A DNA stretch of 64,000 bases, taken from Porphyromonas uenonis DSM 23387 = JCM 13868. GTDB taxonomy: Bacteria > Bacteroidota > Bacteroidia > Bacteroidales > Porphyromonadaceae. The stretch is from NCBI RefSeq assembly GCF_000482365.1, contig NZ_KI535309.1, positions 92,275 through 156,274 of the forward strand, read 5' to 3'. Under the pieces are notes generated by a model. It was not told the origin of the DNA. It did not search any database and saw only the letters and a list, made by a program, of their open reading frames with translations. Of the stretch, positions 8,397 to 15,775 are shown piece by piece (within the stretch, counting starts at the first letter, position 1; every line of letters starts with the position of its first letter). A program made the translations under genes and the position numbers.

Positions 8397-10128
8397 CCTT
8401 GACTAGTAACTGTAGGGAAACAACTCCGTTAAAGTGGTTTTCATCTATCTGGTAGACAAGGGCAAAGGGGGCACTTGCCCTTCCTGCCGAAGACTTCTTG
8501 ATAAAGCGGAAGGCGGGGGCTTGGTTGAAGGCTATCCCTGGGCAGTGCTTCCTAGATCCTAGTGTCGGTATCGCATCTACCTTAAAGTGCTCGCCGTTGC
8601 GCCCCACGGTCTTACTACCACCGCCATCATAGAGTTGCTGCGTGACAAAGAGTGGCTGGTAGTTGTCTGGGCCATACGGTGCAAAGCGCTGTATCGTCGT
8701 GTATAGTCTTTGCGACACCTCGCGAAGCTCTATCTCGGCATCGACCTCTATCGGTGTGGACTGTGCGCGATCACTATCAGCTACCGCATTGACGCTCTGT
8801 ATGTAGGCTCTAAAGTCGGGCAACTTGTCGGGCAAGAGGGTTAGTCCAGCGGCATAGGTGTGGCCACCGAAGTTCAGGAGCAGATCTCTCGCCTCCTCGA
8901 TGATGCTGTAGATGTCTATGCCACCCACACTGCGCGCCGAACCGACGATACGATCGCTCGTGCCAGTCAGCACGATCGTCGGTCTATTGGTATACTCCGC
9001 CACACGAGAGGCGACGATTCCTATGACCCCCTTGTGCCAGTCAGGCTGGTAGAGGACTACGATGGGCTGATGCGCCAGCTCAGGATTGACCTGTAGGAGC
9101 TGCATCGCCTCATCGGTCGTCGAGCGGTCCAGCTCACGGCGACGGACGTTGTACTCATCGATCAGCTCGCTCATGCGGGCCGTCGTCTTCGCATCATTGC
9201 TCAGAAGGAGATCGACCGCTTCGCGGCCATTCATCATACGCCCCGAGGCGTTGATCCTCGGGCCGATTTTATAGATAATGTCGGCCATCGTGATCTTACG
9301 CCCCTCGAGCCCACAAGTCTTGATGATCCCCTTGAGTCCCATCGATGGATTGCGATTGAGCTGACGCAAGCCGTAGTGCGCCAGGATCCTATTCTCATCC
9401 ATCACAGAGACGAGGTCGGCAGCGATACTCACAGCGACCAAGTCTAGGAGCTTAAAGAGCGAAGCGGAGGGGAAGCCATTGTCCATGCCAAAGGCCTGCA
9501 TAAACTTAAACGCCACGCCACACCCGCAGAGCTCCTCAAAGGGATAGTGACAGTCTGGTCGCTTAGGATCCAGGACGGCCGCTGCATCGGGTAGCTGGTC
9601 GTCTGGGTGGTGGTGATCGCAGATGATGAAGTCTATCCCCAGCGTCTTAGCATAGGCTATCTCGTTGATAGCCTTGATGCCACAGTCCACCACAATGATT
9701 AGCGTCGCACCTATCTCGTGGGCATGGTCCACGCCCCGATAAGATACGCCGTACCCCTCATCGTCCCGTCCTGGGATATAGTAGCTCAGGAGGTGCTCGC
9801 TACAGCCCGCCGAGCGGAGGTACTTATAAATTAGTGATACAGCCGTCGTGCCATCTACATCGTAGTCGCCGTATATCATGATATGCTCCTTGCGCCCGAG
9901 CGCCTTGTTGAGACGCTTGACCGCCAGATCCATATCTTGCATCAGAAAGGGGTCGTGCAGATCCTCCAGCGATGGATGAAAGAATCGCTGAGCCTCTGCT
10001 TCCGTACGGATACCGCGACGATAGAGTAGGCGTCCCGCCACAGCGGGTATTCTCAAGGCGTGCGCCAGTTGAGAGCCACCCACCTCCTCCTCTTGGGTGA
10101 AGGGAGTGTATTGCCATTCGTTCGTCAT
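8347..10128 (-). CDS. recJ: Single-strand DNA 5'-3' exonuclease RecJ
   Basis: A DHH-family nuclease that degrades 5' single strands during recombination and mismatch repair. Metal-binding motifs are DYDVDG (residues 88-93), VDCGI (about 147-151) and DHHHPD (171-176). DHHA1 and OB-like parts follow; SGRMMNGREAV and FGGHTYAAGL are typical RecJ segments. It is 593 residues long, close to the family norm. It is the first gene of a leftward recJ-recQ-ispE operon, and its end overlaps recQ by 50 bases. The long upstream gap (to 11031) holds a MITE and no clear -7 box was found. Confidence 0.94.
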   Translation of the reverse strand: MTNEWQYTPFTQEEEVGGSQLAHALRIPAVAGRLLYRRGIRTEAEAQRFFHPSLEDLHDPFLMQDMDLAVKRLNKALGRKEHIMIYGDYDVDGTTAVSLIYKYLRSAGCSEHLLSYYIPGRDDEGYGVSYRGVDHAHEIGATLIIVVDCGIKAINEIAYAKTLGIDFIICDHHHPDDQLPDAAAVLDPKRPDCHYPFEELCGCGVAFKFMQAFGMDNGFPSASLFKLLDLVAVSIAADLVSVMDENRILAHYGLRQLNRNPSMGLKGIIKTCGLEGRKITMADIIYKIGPRINASGRMMNGREAVDLLLSNDAKTTARMSELIDEYNVRRRELDRSTTDEAMQLLQVNPELAHQPIVVLYQPDWHKGVIGIVASRVAEYTNRPTIVLTGTSDRIVGSARSVGGIDIYSIIEEARDLLLNFGGHTYAAGLTLLPDKLPDFRAYIQSVNAVADSDRAQSTPIEVDAEIELREVSQRLYTTIQRFAPYGPDNYQPLFVTQQLYDGGGSKTVGRNGEHFKVDAIPTLGSRKHCPGIAFNQAPAFRFIKKSSAGRASAPFALVYQIDENHFNGVVSLQLLVKDVKPQRPGEDLFASQR

Positions 10129-10501
10129 TATGTTGTTTTATTTTTTTTGTCATAGGGAGCGTGTATAGGCTAGGAGCAGACCAAGGCGCTAGGCTCGCCA
10201 AGTGGGCGATCTGGACAACGTGGATATAAGACGGTTTACAGCTCATTACTAGCACATTATATAGTCAATGCCTCGAGCGAAGCTTACGATAAGGTCGCAC
10301 CTCCGCATTTTAGGCTCTGTAAATGTACAAAATAATCTTGATATGGCAAGTGGCAGGGAAGGCTGACGCATGATAGCCAGCCGGCTAGGAGTGGCGCATG
10401 GCGACAACGAGGGATGTGCAGTTCGGCCGCCGCTACAGAGGGTTCGAGCATCATTACAGAGGGGCTGCGAGACCTCTCTGATTACACCGTCCTCCCGAAG
10501 A

Positions 10502-10676
10502 GAGACTGTTGCATAAAGGCGAATCGCTGTGTTGCTTTCGGGATTCGGCTTCGGTCACATACGGAGGTATGCTTCCTTCAGACCTCACCCTCAGCGCCTT
10601 GCGCTTCATCCTTTCTGCAAAGTCAGGACAATCTTGCAAGCAAGATTGTGAGACTGTTGACTTTTACAACAGTCTC
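10502..10676. mobile_element. Nested element with GAGACTGTTG ends
   Basis: GAGACTGTTG at 10502-10511 is inverted at 10667-10676 (CAACAGTCTC). A third copy at 10650-10659 makes a 10-bp-stem hairpin with the right end. MITE copies 2 and 3 lack this insert between the same two modules. The ends look like those of an insertion sequence; the interior has no transposase, so it is a short non-autonomous remnant. Confidence 0.6.
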
Positions 10677-10684
10677 AAAGGATG

Positions 10685-10880
10685 GAATTCCTACCTAGGA
10701 ATTTGCCAAATAGCTACCTAGGAATTCCCCCAATTCCTACCTAGGAAATAAAAAATACTTCGGAGGAATCAAATGAAACTTCGGAGGAATCAAAAAATAA
10801 GTCCGAAGAATTTGCCCATTCCTAGGTAGGAATTCCCCAAATAAGTACCTAGAATTTTGCCCATTTCCTAGGTAGGAAAT
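10685..10880. repeat. Long imperfect palindrome of MITE copy 1
   Basis: The left arm is a run of CCTACCTAGGAA steps. The centre carries two CTTCGGAGGAATCAAA repeats, and the right arm mirrors the left with CCTAGGTAGGAA steps. A single strand could fold into one hairpin with arms of about 80 bases. Confidence 0.75.
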
Positions 10881-10934
10881 GAAACGAGCTCATTTTCACA
10901 ATGCGTCAGTCCTGACAGATGAAGAGGAAACATA

Positions 10935-10981
10935 GCAAAAGAGTCCCTACGGGGAGCAGGGGTGCTCTCGTAGGGACTCTT
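10935..10981 (-). terminator. Terminator of rng
   Basis: AAGAGTCCCTAC and GTAGGGACTCTT form a 12-bp stem, followed by TTTTGC on the minus strand. It lies 50 bases after the rng stop. Confidence 0.75.
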
Positions 10982-11031
10982 CGCGTATTTATATGGGAGC
11001 TAGCACACGGGATGGGTGTGCGGCTCGCTGG

Positions 11032-12606
11032 TCACTTCTCTAGAGTGATCAGGTTACGATCCTTGTCGTAGATCCTGCAGTCTAGGAGTGCTACATCTTG
11101 ATCTTCGATCAGCTTGATGTTTTTGGAGTATTTCTTCTTCCACTTAGTAAAGAGAGAGGACCCCAGGAGTGGAGCCTTCTTGATATAGGCCACTACATAG
11201 GGGTGTAGGTGCATGGCGAAGTTGCGGATGGGCTTGTCGCCCGTGGTCAGCTGGGCTATCATCTCCTCCAGGTCATCGGTAAAGGTGATGGAGGTCTTGA
11301 TCTTGCCCGTGCCTTGACAAGTAGGACAGGTCTCCTCGGTGCGTATGATGGTCGCCTGACGTACACGCTGTCGTGTGATCTGCATGAGACCGAACTTGCT
11401 CAGCGGTAGTATCTTGTGTGTGGCTCGATCGTCTGCCATAAGCTTCACCATATGCTCGTATAGCTCCTTGTTGTGAGCAGCTTCATTCATATCGATGAAG
11501 TCGATTACGATGATACCTCCGAGATCTCTCAGGCGGATCTGACGGGCAATGAGGTCTGCGACAGCCATATTGACATCAAAGGCGGTCTCCTCCTGTCCGG
11601 AAGTCCTGCGAGCCTTCTTGCTACTATTGACGTCGATGACGTGCATAGCTTCGGTCTGCTCGATGATGATATTGGCACCATTGCGCAGGGTGACTTTACG
11701 CCCGAAGAGGGTCTTCTTTTGCTTTGTCACACCGCAAGCGTCAAAGAGGGGTCGCTTAGCATCGTCCTCATAGAGCGTGACGATCTGCTCTCTGCCTGGG
11801 TCGATATCAGCTACGTAGCCTCTGAGCTCCTTGTAGTAGTCAGGATCGTTGACGACGATCTTGGTAAAGCTCTTGTTGTAGGAGTCTCGGATGAGGTTGA
11901 TAGCACGGTTTCGCTCCTCGTAAATCTGCGTAGGCGCCTTGGCACGGACGAGCTTCTTGATGCTTGTCTCAAATCGATCTATCAGATCGACCATCTCCTC
12001 GACGAGCTCTTGGGTCTTCTTGCCCGCAGCTTGCGTCCGGATGATGGCTCCATAGCCACTCTTGATGACGCTCTGCACGATGGTCTTGAGCCTCGTACGC
12101 TCCTCCATAGAGCGTATCTCGCTAGAGATGGCTACCTGATCGCTAAAAGGTACTAAGACTAGAAATCGGCCCGCTATGGAAAGCTCTGCGGAGAGGCTAG
12201 GTCCTTTGGTTCCGAAGGCTTCGCGTGTTACCTTGACGAGGATCTTGTCTCCCTTCTTGAGTCCCGAGTTGATGATGTTACCATCCTTAGGAAGGGGCTC
12301 CCCTTCTTTGACTTTGTCGATGGGGGGTACCTTCTTCTTTTCCGCTATCTCTTCTAATAAGTGGGTGGTCGCTCCAAATACTTTGCCTAGATCATTGTAG
12401 TGTAGGAAGCCGTTTTTCATGGGGCCTATATTGACGAAGGCGGCATTGTTGCCTCTTACGACATTGTCTACCTCTCCGAGCAGAATGTCTCCGACAGCGT
12501 AGCGGATATTTCTATTCTCCGTCCGTAGCTCTACGAGCTCGCCGTCTTCGAGCACTGCCATAGACACCTCTTTGGGCTTTACATCGATGATTAGTTCACT
12601 ATTCAC
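11032..12606 (-). CDS. rng: Ribonuclease E/G family endoribonuclease
   Basis: Cleaves single-stranded RNA for rRNA maturation and mRNA decay. The S1 RNA-binding domain lies at about residues 35-130 (VGDILLGEVDNVVRG start, KVTREAFGTKGPSL). The DNase I-like catalytic part has the metal-binding aspartates in VIDVNSSK and VIDFIDM. The zinc-link motif is CPTCQGTGKI. It is 524 residues long, RNase G-sized, and lacks the long scaffold tail of E. coli RNase E. The start MNSELIIDVKPKEV is typical of Bacteroidota. It lies downstream of HU and a small ribosomal protein, a neighbourhood seen in related genomes. A 537-base gap separates it from the small gene. Confidence 0.93.
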   Translation of the reverse strand: MNSELIIDVKPKEVSMAVLEDGELVELRTENRNIRYAVGDILLGEVDNVVRGNNAAFVNIGPMKNGFLHYNDLGKVFGATTHLLEEIAEKKKVPPIDKVKEGEPLPKDGNIINSGLKKGDKILVKVTREAFGTKGPSLSAELSIAGRFLVLVPFSDQVAISSEIRSMEERTRLKTIVQSVIKSGYGAIIRTQAAGKKTQELVEEMVDLIDRFETSIKKLVRAKAPTQIYEERNRAINLIRDSYNKSFTKIVVNDPDYYKELRGYVADIDPGREQIVTLYEDDAKRPLFDACGVTKQKKTLFGRKVTLRNGANIIIEQTEAMHVIDVNSSKKARRTSGQEETAFDVNMAVADLIARQIRLRDLGGIIVIDFIDMNEAAHNKELYEHMVKLMADDRATHKILPLSKFGLMQITRQRVRQATIIRTEETCPTCQGTGKIKTSITFTDDLEEMIAQLTTGDKPIRNFAMHLHPYVVAYIKKAPLLGSSLFTKWKKKYSKNIKLIEDQDVALLDCRIYDKDRNLITLEK

Positions 12607-13143
12607 GGTGTCTCAAATAATCTGTGCATTAATAGATTGGAAACGTGTAGAGGTCTAGTATGACCGAGCCTCTTCTCTCCTCCGTCTCACAGCTACGCCG
12701 TGCCACTGCACTGACCCGAGCTGGTGAGCTATCGAAGTACCTAGTTGCTACACCTCTACTGGAGTAGCTGGTCTCTATGTGTATCTCTCTCGTCTCTAGC
12801 GAGTCTCTGGATGCACAGAGAGGGGCGGTCTACAGGTGCTGCCGTAGTACTCGTGACCTCGGGCTGATGCAGGGTGCCTGCGAATTGTTGCGACAGGCTC
12901 TAGTCTGGTCAGCGTGTGAGGGACTACTGCAGGGTGATAGGATGAGTTGCTATGCAACGAAGCCAGCCACAACCGGCCTCTCGTCTATGAGAGGTCGGTC
13001 ATGACGGCTTACTTGATACGTTTCGTGCGTTAAGATTAGATCGCCACACATATACGATGGCTCTCTAGTGTGTAGACTGTGCGACTCCGTAGGATGACTT
13101 GCTAGTCTAGGTGGGTCACACACGGTCGTCCAGGACCGCTCGT
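12607..13143. other. 537-base gap without recognisable gene
   Basis: No reading frame with family signal, no tRNA or tmRNA, and no member of the dispersed repeat families was recognised. A plus-strand frame at 12777-13004 is rich in Ser, Arg and Cys and looks random. The stretch may be a long rng leader or hold an unrecognised RNA. Confidence 0.5.
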
Positions 13144-13236
13144 CTACTTCTTGCTCTTATGACGATTCTTACGTAGTCTCTTCTTACGCTTGTGCGTCGA
13201 CATCTTGCGACGCTTGTGCTTCTTACCGTTTGGCAT
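13144..13236 (-). CDS. Small basic ribosomal protein, bS22/mS38 (AURKAIP1/COX24) type
   Basis: A 30-residue, Lys/Arg-rich protein starting MPNGKKHKRRKMSTHKRK and ending RHKSKK. The motif KMSTHKRKKRLRKNRHK matches the bacterial AURKAIP1/COX24-domain proteins, relatives of mitochondrial mS38 and mycobacterial bS22. These bind 16S rRNA in the small subunit. It lies between HU and rng, near rpsT, in a run of leftward translation and nucleoid genes. It is easily missed because of its length. The start ATG at 13236 follows an A-rich leader without a clear Shine-Dalgarno sequence, as usual in this phylum. Confidence 0.85.
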   Translation of the reverse strand: MPNGKKHKRRKMSTHKRKKRLRKNRHKSKK

Positions 13237-13358
13237 AATTGTTTCTTTTGAATTGGTCTATACTGATCCAAGGTGATGAGGTCTGTAGCTAGGTGTCTTG
13301 CAGGAGTCTTTGTGTTGTCGTCCTAGGGCGTAGCTACCTCTGCTCACTCCCTGGTATA

Positions 13359-13631
13359 CTACTTGATCATGCTGGTGAAGGCCTTCGAAGGCTTGAACGT
13401 GGGGACCTTGCGAGCGGGCACGATGATCGTCGTCTGCTTGGATATGTTGCGAGCAGTCTTCTCTGCGCGCTCCTTGACAACGAAGCTGCCGAAGCCTCTT
13501 AGATAGACATTGTCGCCCTGGCTCATGGCGTTCTTGACTGTATCCATAAAAGCCTCTACGACCTGCAGGACCTCCTGTCGGTCTACGCCTGTCGCATCGG
13601 CGATACTCTTTACAACTTCTGCTTTAGTCAT
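13359..13631 (-). CDS. HU/IHF-family DNA-binding protein
   Basis: A 90-residue nucleoid protein that bends DNA as a dimer. It starts MTKAEVVKSIADATG. The beta-arm region contains LRGFGSFVVKERAEKTARN and the end is VPTFKPSKAFTSMIK. The frame stays open to 13778, but the extra 49 residues have no family similarity. The Met at 13629-13631 is therefore taken as the start. A terminator hairpin at 13747-13783 lies inside the rejected extension, which supports the shorter gene. Confidence 0.93.
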   Translation of the reverse strand: MTKAEVVKSIADATGVDRQEVLQVVEAFMDTVKNAMSQGDNVYLRGFGSFVVKERAEKTARNISKQTTIIVPARKVPTFKPSKAFTSMIK

Positions 13632-13746
13632 GTATTCTTCGTAATGGGTCTTATAATGATTTCCGATGATGCGTCTGCTACAATGCAGAGATGTGGACAA
13701 GTGTACATAAAGCAACCCACACCAATCTGCTCTAGCGCAAATGAAT

Positions 13747-13783
13747 AGAGGAGTGCTCTCGATCTGGTCCAAGAACACTCCTC
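13747..13783 (-). terminator. Hairpin terminator downstream of tRNA-Glu(UUC)
   Basis: AGAGGAGTG and CACTCCTCT form a 9-bp stem with extra partial pairing inside. It lies 90 bases after the tRNA, ahead of the HU gene. The T-run is weak. Confidence 0.5.
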
Positions 13784-13873
13784 TTCTTTGTGGTATATGC
13801 TCGCTTGTGGTATCAGCCTAGCGTGGTGAGACGGCTTAGAGGAAAGGGAGGTGGCTGGCAAGGCTCTCTGTGT

Positions 13874-13945
13874 AGCCCCTAGGGGAGTCGAACCCCTCTT
13901 TCCAGGATGAAAACCTGGCGTCCTAACCGATAGACGAAAGGGCCA
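13874..13945 (-). tRNA. tRNA-Glu (anticodon UUC)
   Basis: Cloverleaf on the minus strand: acceptor GGCCCTT, anticodon stem CCAGG/CCTGG with loop TTTTCAT (anticodon TTC), T-arm with GGTTCGACTCC. CCA is not encoded. Confidence 0.95.
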
Positions 13946-14021
13946 AATCGTGCGCCAGTATCCTTAATATCGTATTATATCCTCAGCGAACTGATACAGT
14001 GTTGCGATACGTCGTTGTAGA

Positions 14022-14273
14022 CTAGAGAGATTTGAGATGAAGAGCCATCTTAGACTTCAGGTTGGCAGCCTTATTGCGATGGATGATATTCTTACGAGCT
14101 AGACGATCTAGTGTAGAATACACCTTCGGCAAAGCCTGCTCAGCTTCCTGACGATCAGTCATCGCACGAAACTGCTTGACCATCGTACGCGACGTCTTGC
14201 TCGCATAGCGATTGCGAAGGCGACGAGTGGAACTCTGACGGATTCTCTTCAGCGTTGATTTATGATTTGCCAT
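14022..14273 (-). CDS. rpsT: 30S ribosomal protein S20
   Basis: An 83-residue basic protein that binds 16S rRNA in the small subunit body. It starts MANHKSTLKRIRQSSTRR and contains the typical segment KNIIHRNKAANLKSKM. The length fits the family (83-90). It sits between two tRNA-Glu genes on the same strand and may be read from the TACCTTTG promoter at 14472-14503. Confidence 0.95.
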   Translation of the reverse strand: MANHKSTLKRIRQSSTRRLRNRYASKTSRTMVKQFRAMTDRQEAEQALPKVYSTLDRLARKNIIHRNKAANLKSKMALHLKSL

Positions 14274-14345
14274 TCTTGTGATACTTAATTACTAGGTATA
14301 CTCAACATACAAGGCGCTCCAAGCGGAGCGCTTCATATCTATTTG

Positions 14346-14417
14346 TAGCCCCTAGGGGAATCGAACCCCTATTTTCAGAATGAGAATCTGACGTCCTAAC
14401 CGTTAGACGAAAGGGCC
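14346..14417 (-). tRNA. tRNA-Glu (anticodon CUC)
   Basis: Almost the same sequence as the tRNA-Glu at 13874. The anticodon stem is TCAGA/TCTGA with loop TTCTCAT (anticodon CTC). The T-arm has GGTTCGATTCC and CCA is not encoded. Confidence 0.94.
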
Positions 14418-14471
14418 AGCTACTACTTGTCAATCACCCCTCAAACGTTCAGCTCTCGGGCAATTGTGATG

Positions 14472-14503
14472 CAAAGGTACTACAAATTTTTCTTCCGACA
14501 AAA
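14472..14503 (-). promoter_or_regulatory. Promoter of the tRNA-Glu(CUC)-rpsT region
   Basis: On the minus strand TTTTG is followed after 19 bases by TACCTTTG. This is a near-perfect Bacteroidota promoter, 55 bases ahead of the tRNA. Confidence 0.75.
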
Positions 14504-14609
14504 GATTCTCGCAAGAAAATCTTCCAAAAGGAGCCCGACCTTGCCAAAAACACGCCGCAGAGTGCTGATTCGCAAACAGTTAAGAGATCGTCCGGCTCAG
14601 GCAATCTTT

Positions 14610-15488
14610 TTACCTCAAGTCACGTCCCCAGAGGAGCTTCTCGCGGATTACCTGTGCATACGGCTTGTGCGAGAGGCGTAGCAGGTGGGCTCGCTTGTCA
14701 CTCTTGCGGGCGGCGATCTCGACGCCACAGTCGTAGACCCGCAGATTGCCATCTATCACAACGGAGAAGGTGGGGTGTAGCGAGGAGACTCTCATCGTCA
14801 GCACACTGGTATCGGGGAAGATGAGTGGAGCCATATTGAGCGTGTGAGGCGCTATCGGTACCAGTAGCAGAGTCTGACACTGAGGCGTCACAATGGGGCC
14901 CCCTAGGCTAAGCGCATAAGCGGTCGACCCTGAGGGCGTGCTCATGACCAAGCCATCGGCAGCGTACTCGGCAAGCAGATCTCCGTCTAGGTCGACTCGT
15001 ATCTTGATGATAGAACCCGTTTCGCGCTTCTGCACCGCCAGATCGTTGAGCGCAGTGCCCACATGCTCACCCGCCACGCTCACGTCAATCAGCGTGCGAG
15101 TCTCTATATTATATTGTCCAGCCAGCAGATCGTCCAGATGATGCCGAGCCTCCTGTGGCTCCATCTCAGTCATGAAACCGAGGTGCCCACAGTTGATCGC
15201 CCATATAGGCAGCTCCACGTCTCGCAACTTGTGTACCGCCCGCAGCAACGTACCGTCGCCTCCGAGGCTCAGCGCTATGTCGCCATAGGGCGTCTCCCCT
15301 CCCAGTCGCATCTGCGGATACCCATCGGGGATGCCCGCCTGCGAGAGCGCCTCCCAGAGCGGGGTCTCTATATATAGGTCTACGCCGTGCTCCGCCAGCG
15401 CAGTCAGGAGCGCCGCCACATCGTCCGTGAGACGCATCGTAGCGTGGCTTCCATACACGGCTATCGTATTTATCTTATGCCTATCCAT
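14610..15488 (-). CDS. nadK: NAD kinase
   Basis: Phosphorylates NAD to NADP with ATP in the cytosol. The nucleotide motif GGDGT is at residues 76-80. INCGHLGFMTEM and the second conserved block DGLVMSTPSGSTAYALSLGGPIV follow. It is 292 residues, normal for the family. It appears monocistronic, with a TACTTTTG -7 box at 15513-15520 on the minus strand about 25 bases before the ATG. Confidence 0.95.
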   Translation of the reverse strand: MDRHKINTIAVYGSHATMRLTDDVAALLTALAEHGVDLYIETPLWEALSQAGIPDGYPQMRLGGETPYGDIALSLGGDGTLLRAVHKLRDVELPIWAINCGHLGFMTEMEPQEARHHLDDLLAGQYNIETRTLIDVSVAGEHVGTALNDLAVQKRETGSIIKIRVDLDGDLLAEYAADGLVMSTPSGSTAYALSLGGPIVTPQCQTLLLVPIAPHTLNMAPLIFPDTSVLTMRVSSLHPTFSVVIDGNLRVYDCGVEIAARKSDKRAHLLRLSHKPYAQVIREKLLWGRDLR

Positions 15489-15570
15489 CGGGGCTGTCTG
15501 CTTGCATCGCTACAAAAGTAACGAAAAGCGAGCAGACCCCAAACTTTCCCAGCAAACCCTCAACAACAAG

Positions 15571-15595
15571 ATCTCTAACTTCTAATCTCTAATCC
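15571..15595. repeat. Heptad array (CTCTAAY)
   Basis: ATCTCTAACTTCTAATCTC, a short run of CTCTAAY-type heptads between the divergent nadK and feoB genes. Confidence 0.55.
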
Positions 15596-15710
15596 CCATT
15601 TCCTCGCTGGGGACATCAGACGAGCCTTCGATTACGGTACGTTAGCTTTGCTGTTTCTTACGTTTGGCGCTGGGATTTTCGTCCTTTACTACCCAGAAGA
15701 GGAGGGGGGC

Positions 15711-15730
15711 AATACCTAGTATTAGGTATC
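15711..15730. promoter_or_regulatory. Palindromic operator candidate upstream of feoB
   Basis: AATACCTAGTATTAGGTATC: arms AATACCTA and TAGGTATC around four bases. An almost identical palindrome lies upstream of the ferredoxin gene at 28841-28860. Its centre is 41 bases before the -7 box. Confidence 0.6.
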
Positions 15731-15761
15731 CGCTAATGCAGGTCACTCAGTCAGCTTTCGC

Positions 15762-15769
15762 TACCTTTG
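15762..15769 (+). promoter_or_regulatory. feoB -7 box (TACCTTTG), near-leaderless
   Basis: A perfect TAnnTTTG box ending 6 bases before the ATG at 15776. Transcription should begin almost at the start codon. Confidence 0.6.
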
Positions 15770-15775
15770 TGGCGC

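Larger units (their letters stand above)
10360..10913 (-). mobile_element. TGACGCAT-ended MITE, copy 1 (with nested element)
   Basis: The ends are AGGCTGACGCAT at 10360-10371 and ATGCGTCAGTCCT at 10901-10913, which form a terminal inverted repeat with one extra base. Inside are a conserved module of about 90 bases (10412-10500) and an imperfect palindrome of about 196 bases (10685-10880), built from TTCCTACCTAGGAA-like steps. A 175-base element is inserted between module and palindrome. Related copies lie at 29403 and 32670 in the opposite orientation. No conserved coding frame is seen. Confidence 0.75.

Noticed and set aside
10414..10721. Two overlapping plus-strand frames of 94 and 70 residues
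   Set aside because: They run across the border between the MITE and the nested element, show no family signal and are not conserved in the other MITE copies.
12777..13004. 75-residue plus-strand frame in the rng upstream gap
   Set aside because: Composition looks random, with no promoter, no start signal and no recognisable motif.
13632..13778. N-terminal extension of HU by 49 residues
   Set aside because: The added residues have no HU similarity and the region contains a terminator hairpin; the Met at 13631 gives a standard 90-residue HU.
15767..15775. TTG start of feoB three codons upstream
   Set aside because: It overlaps the -7 box, and the FeoA domain begins at the ATG at 15776.
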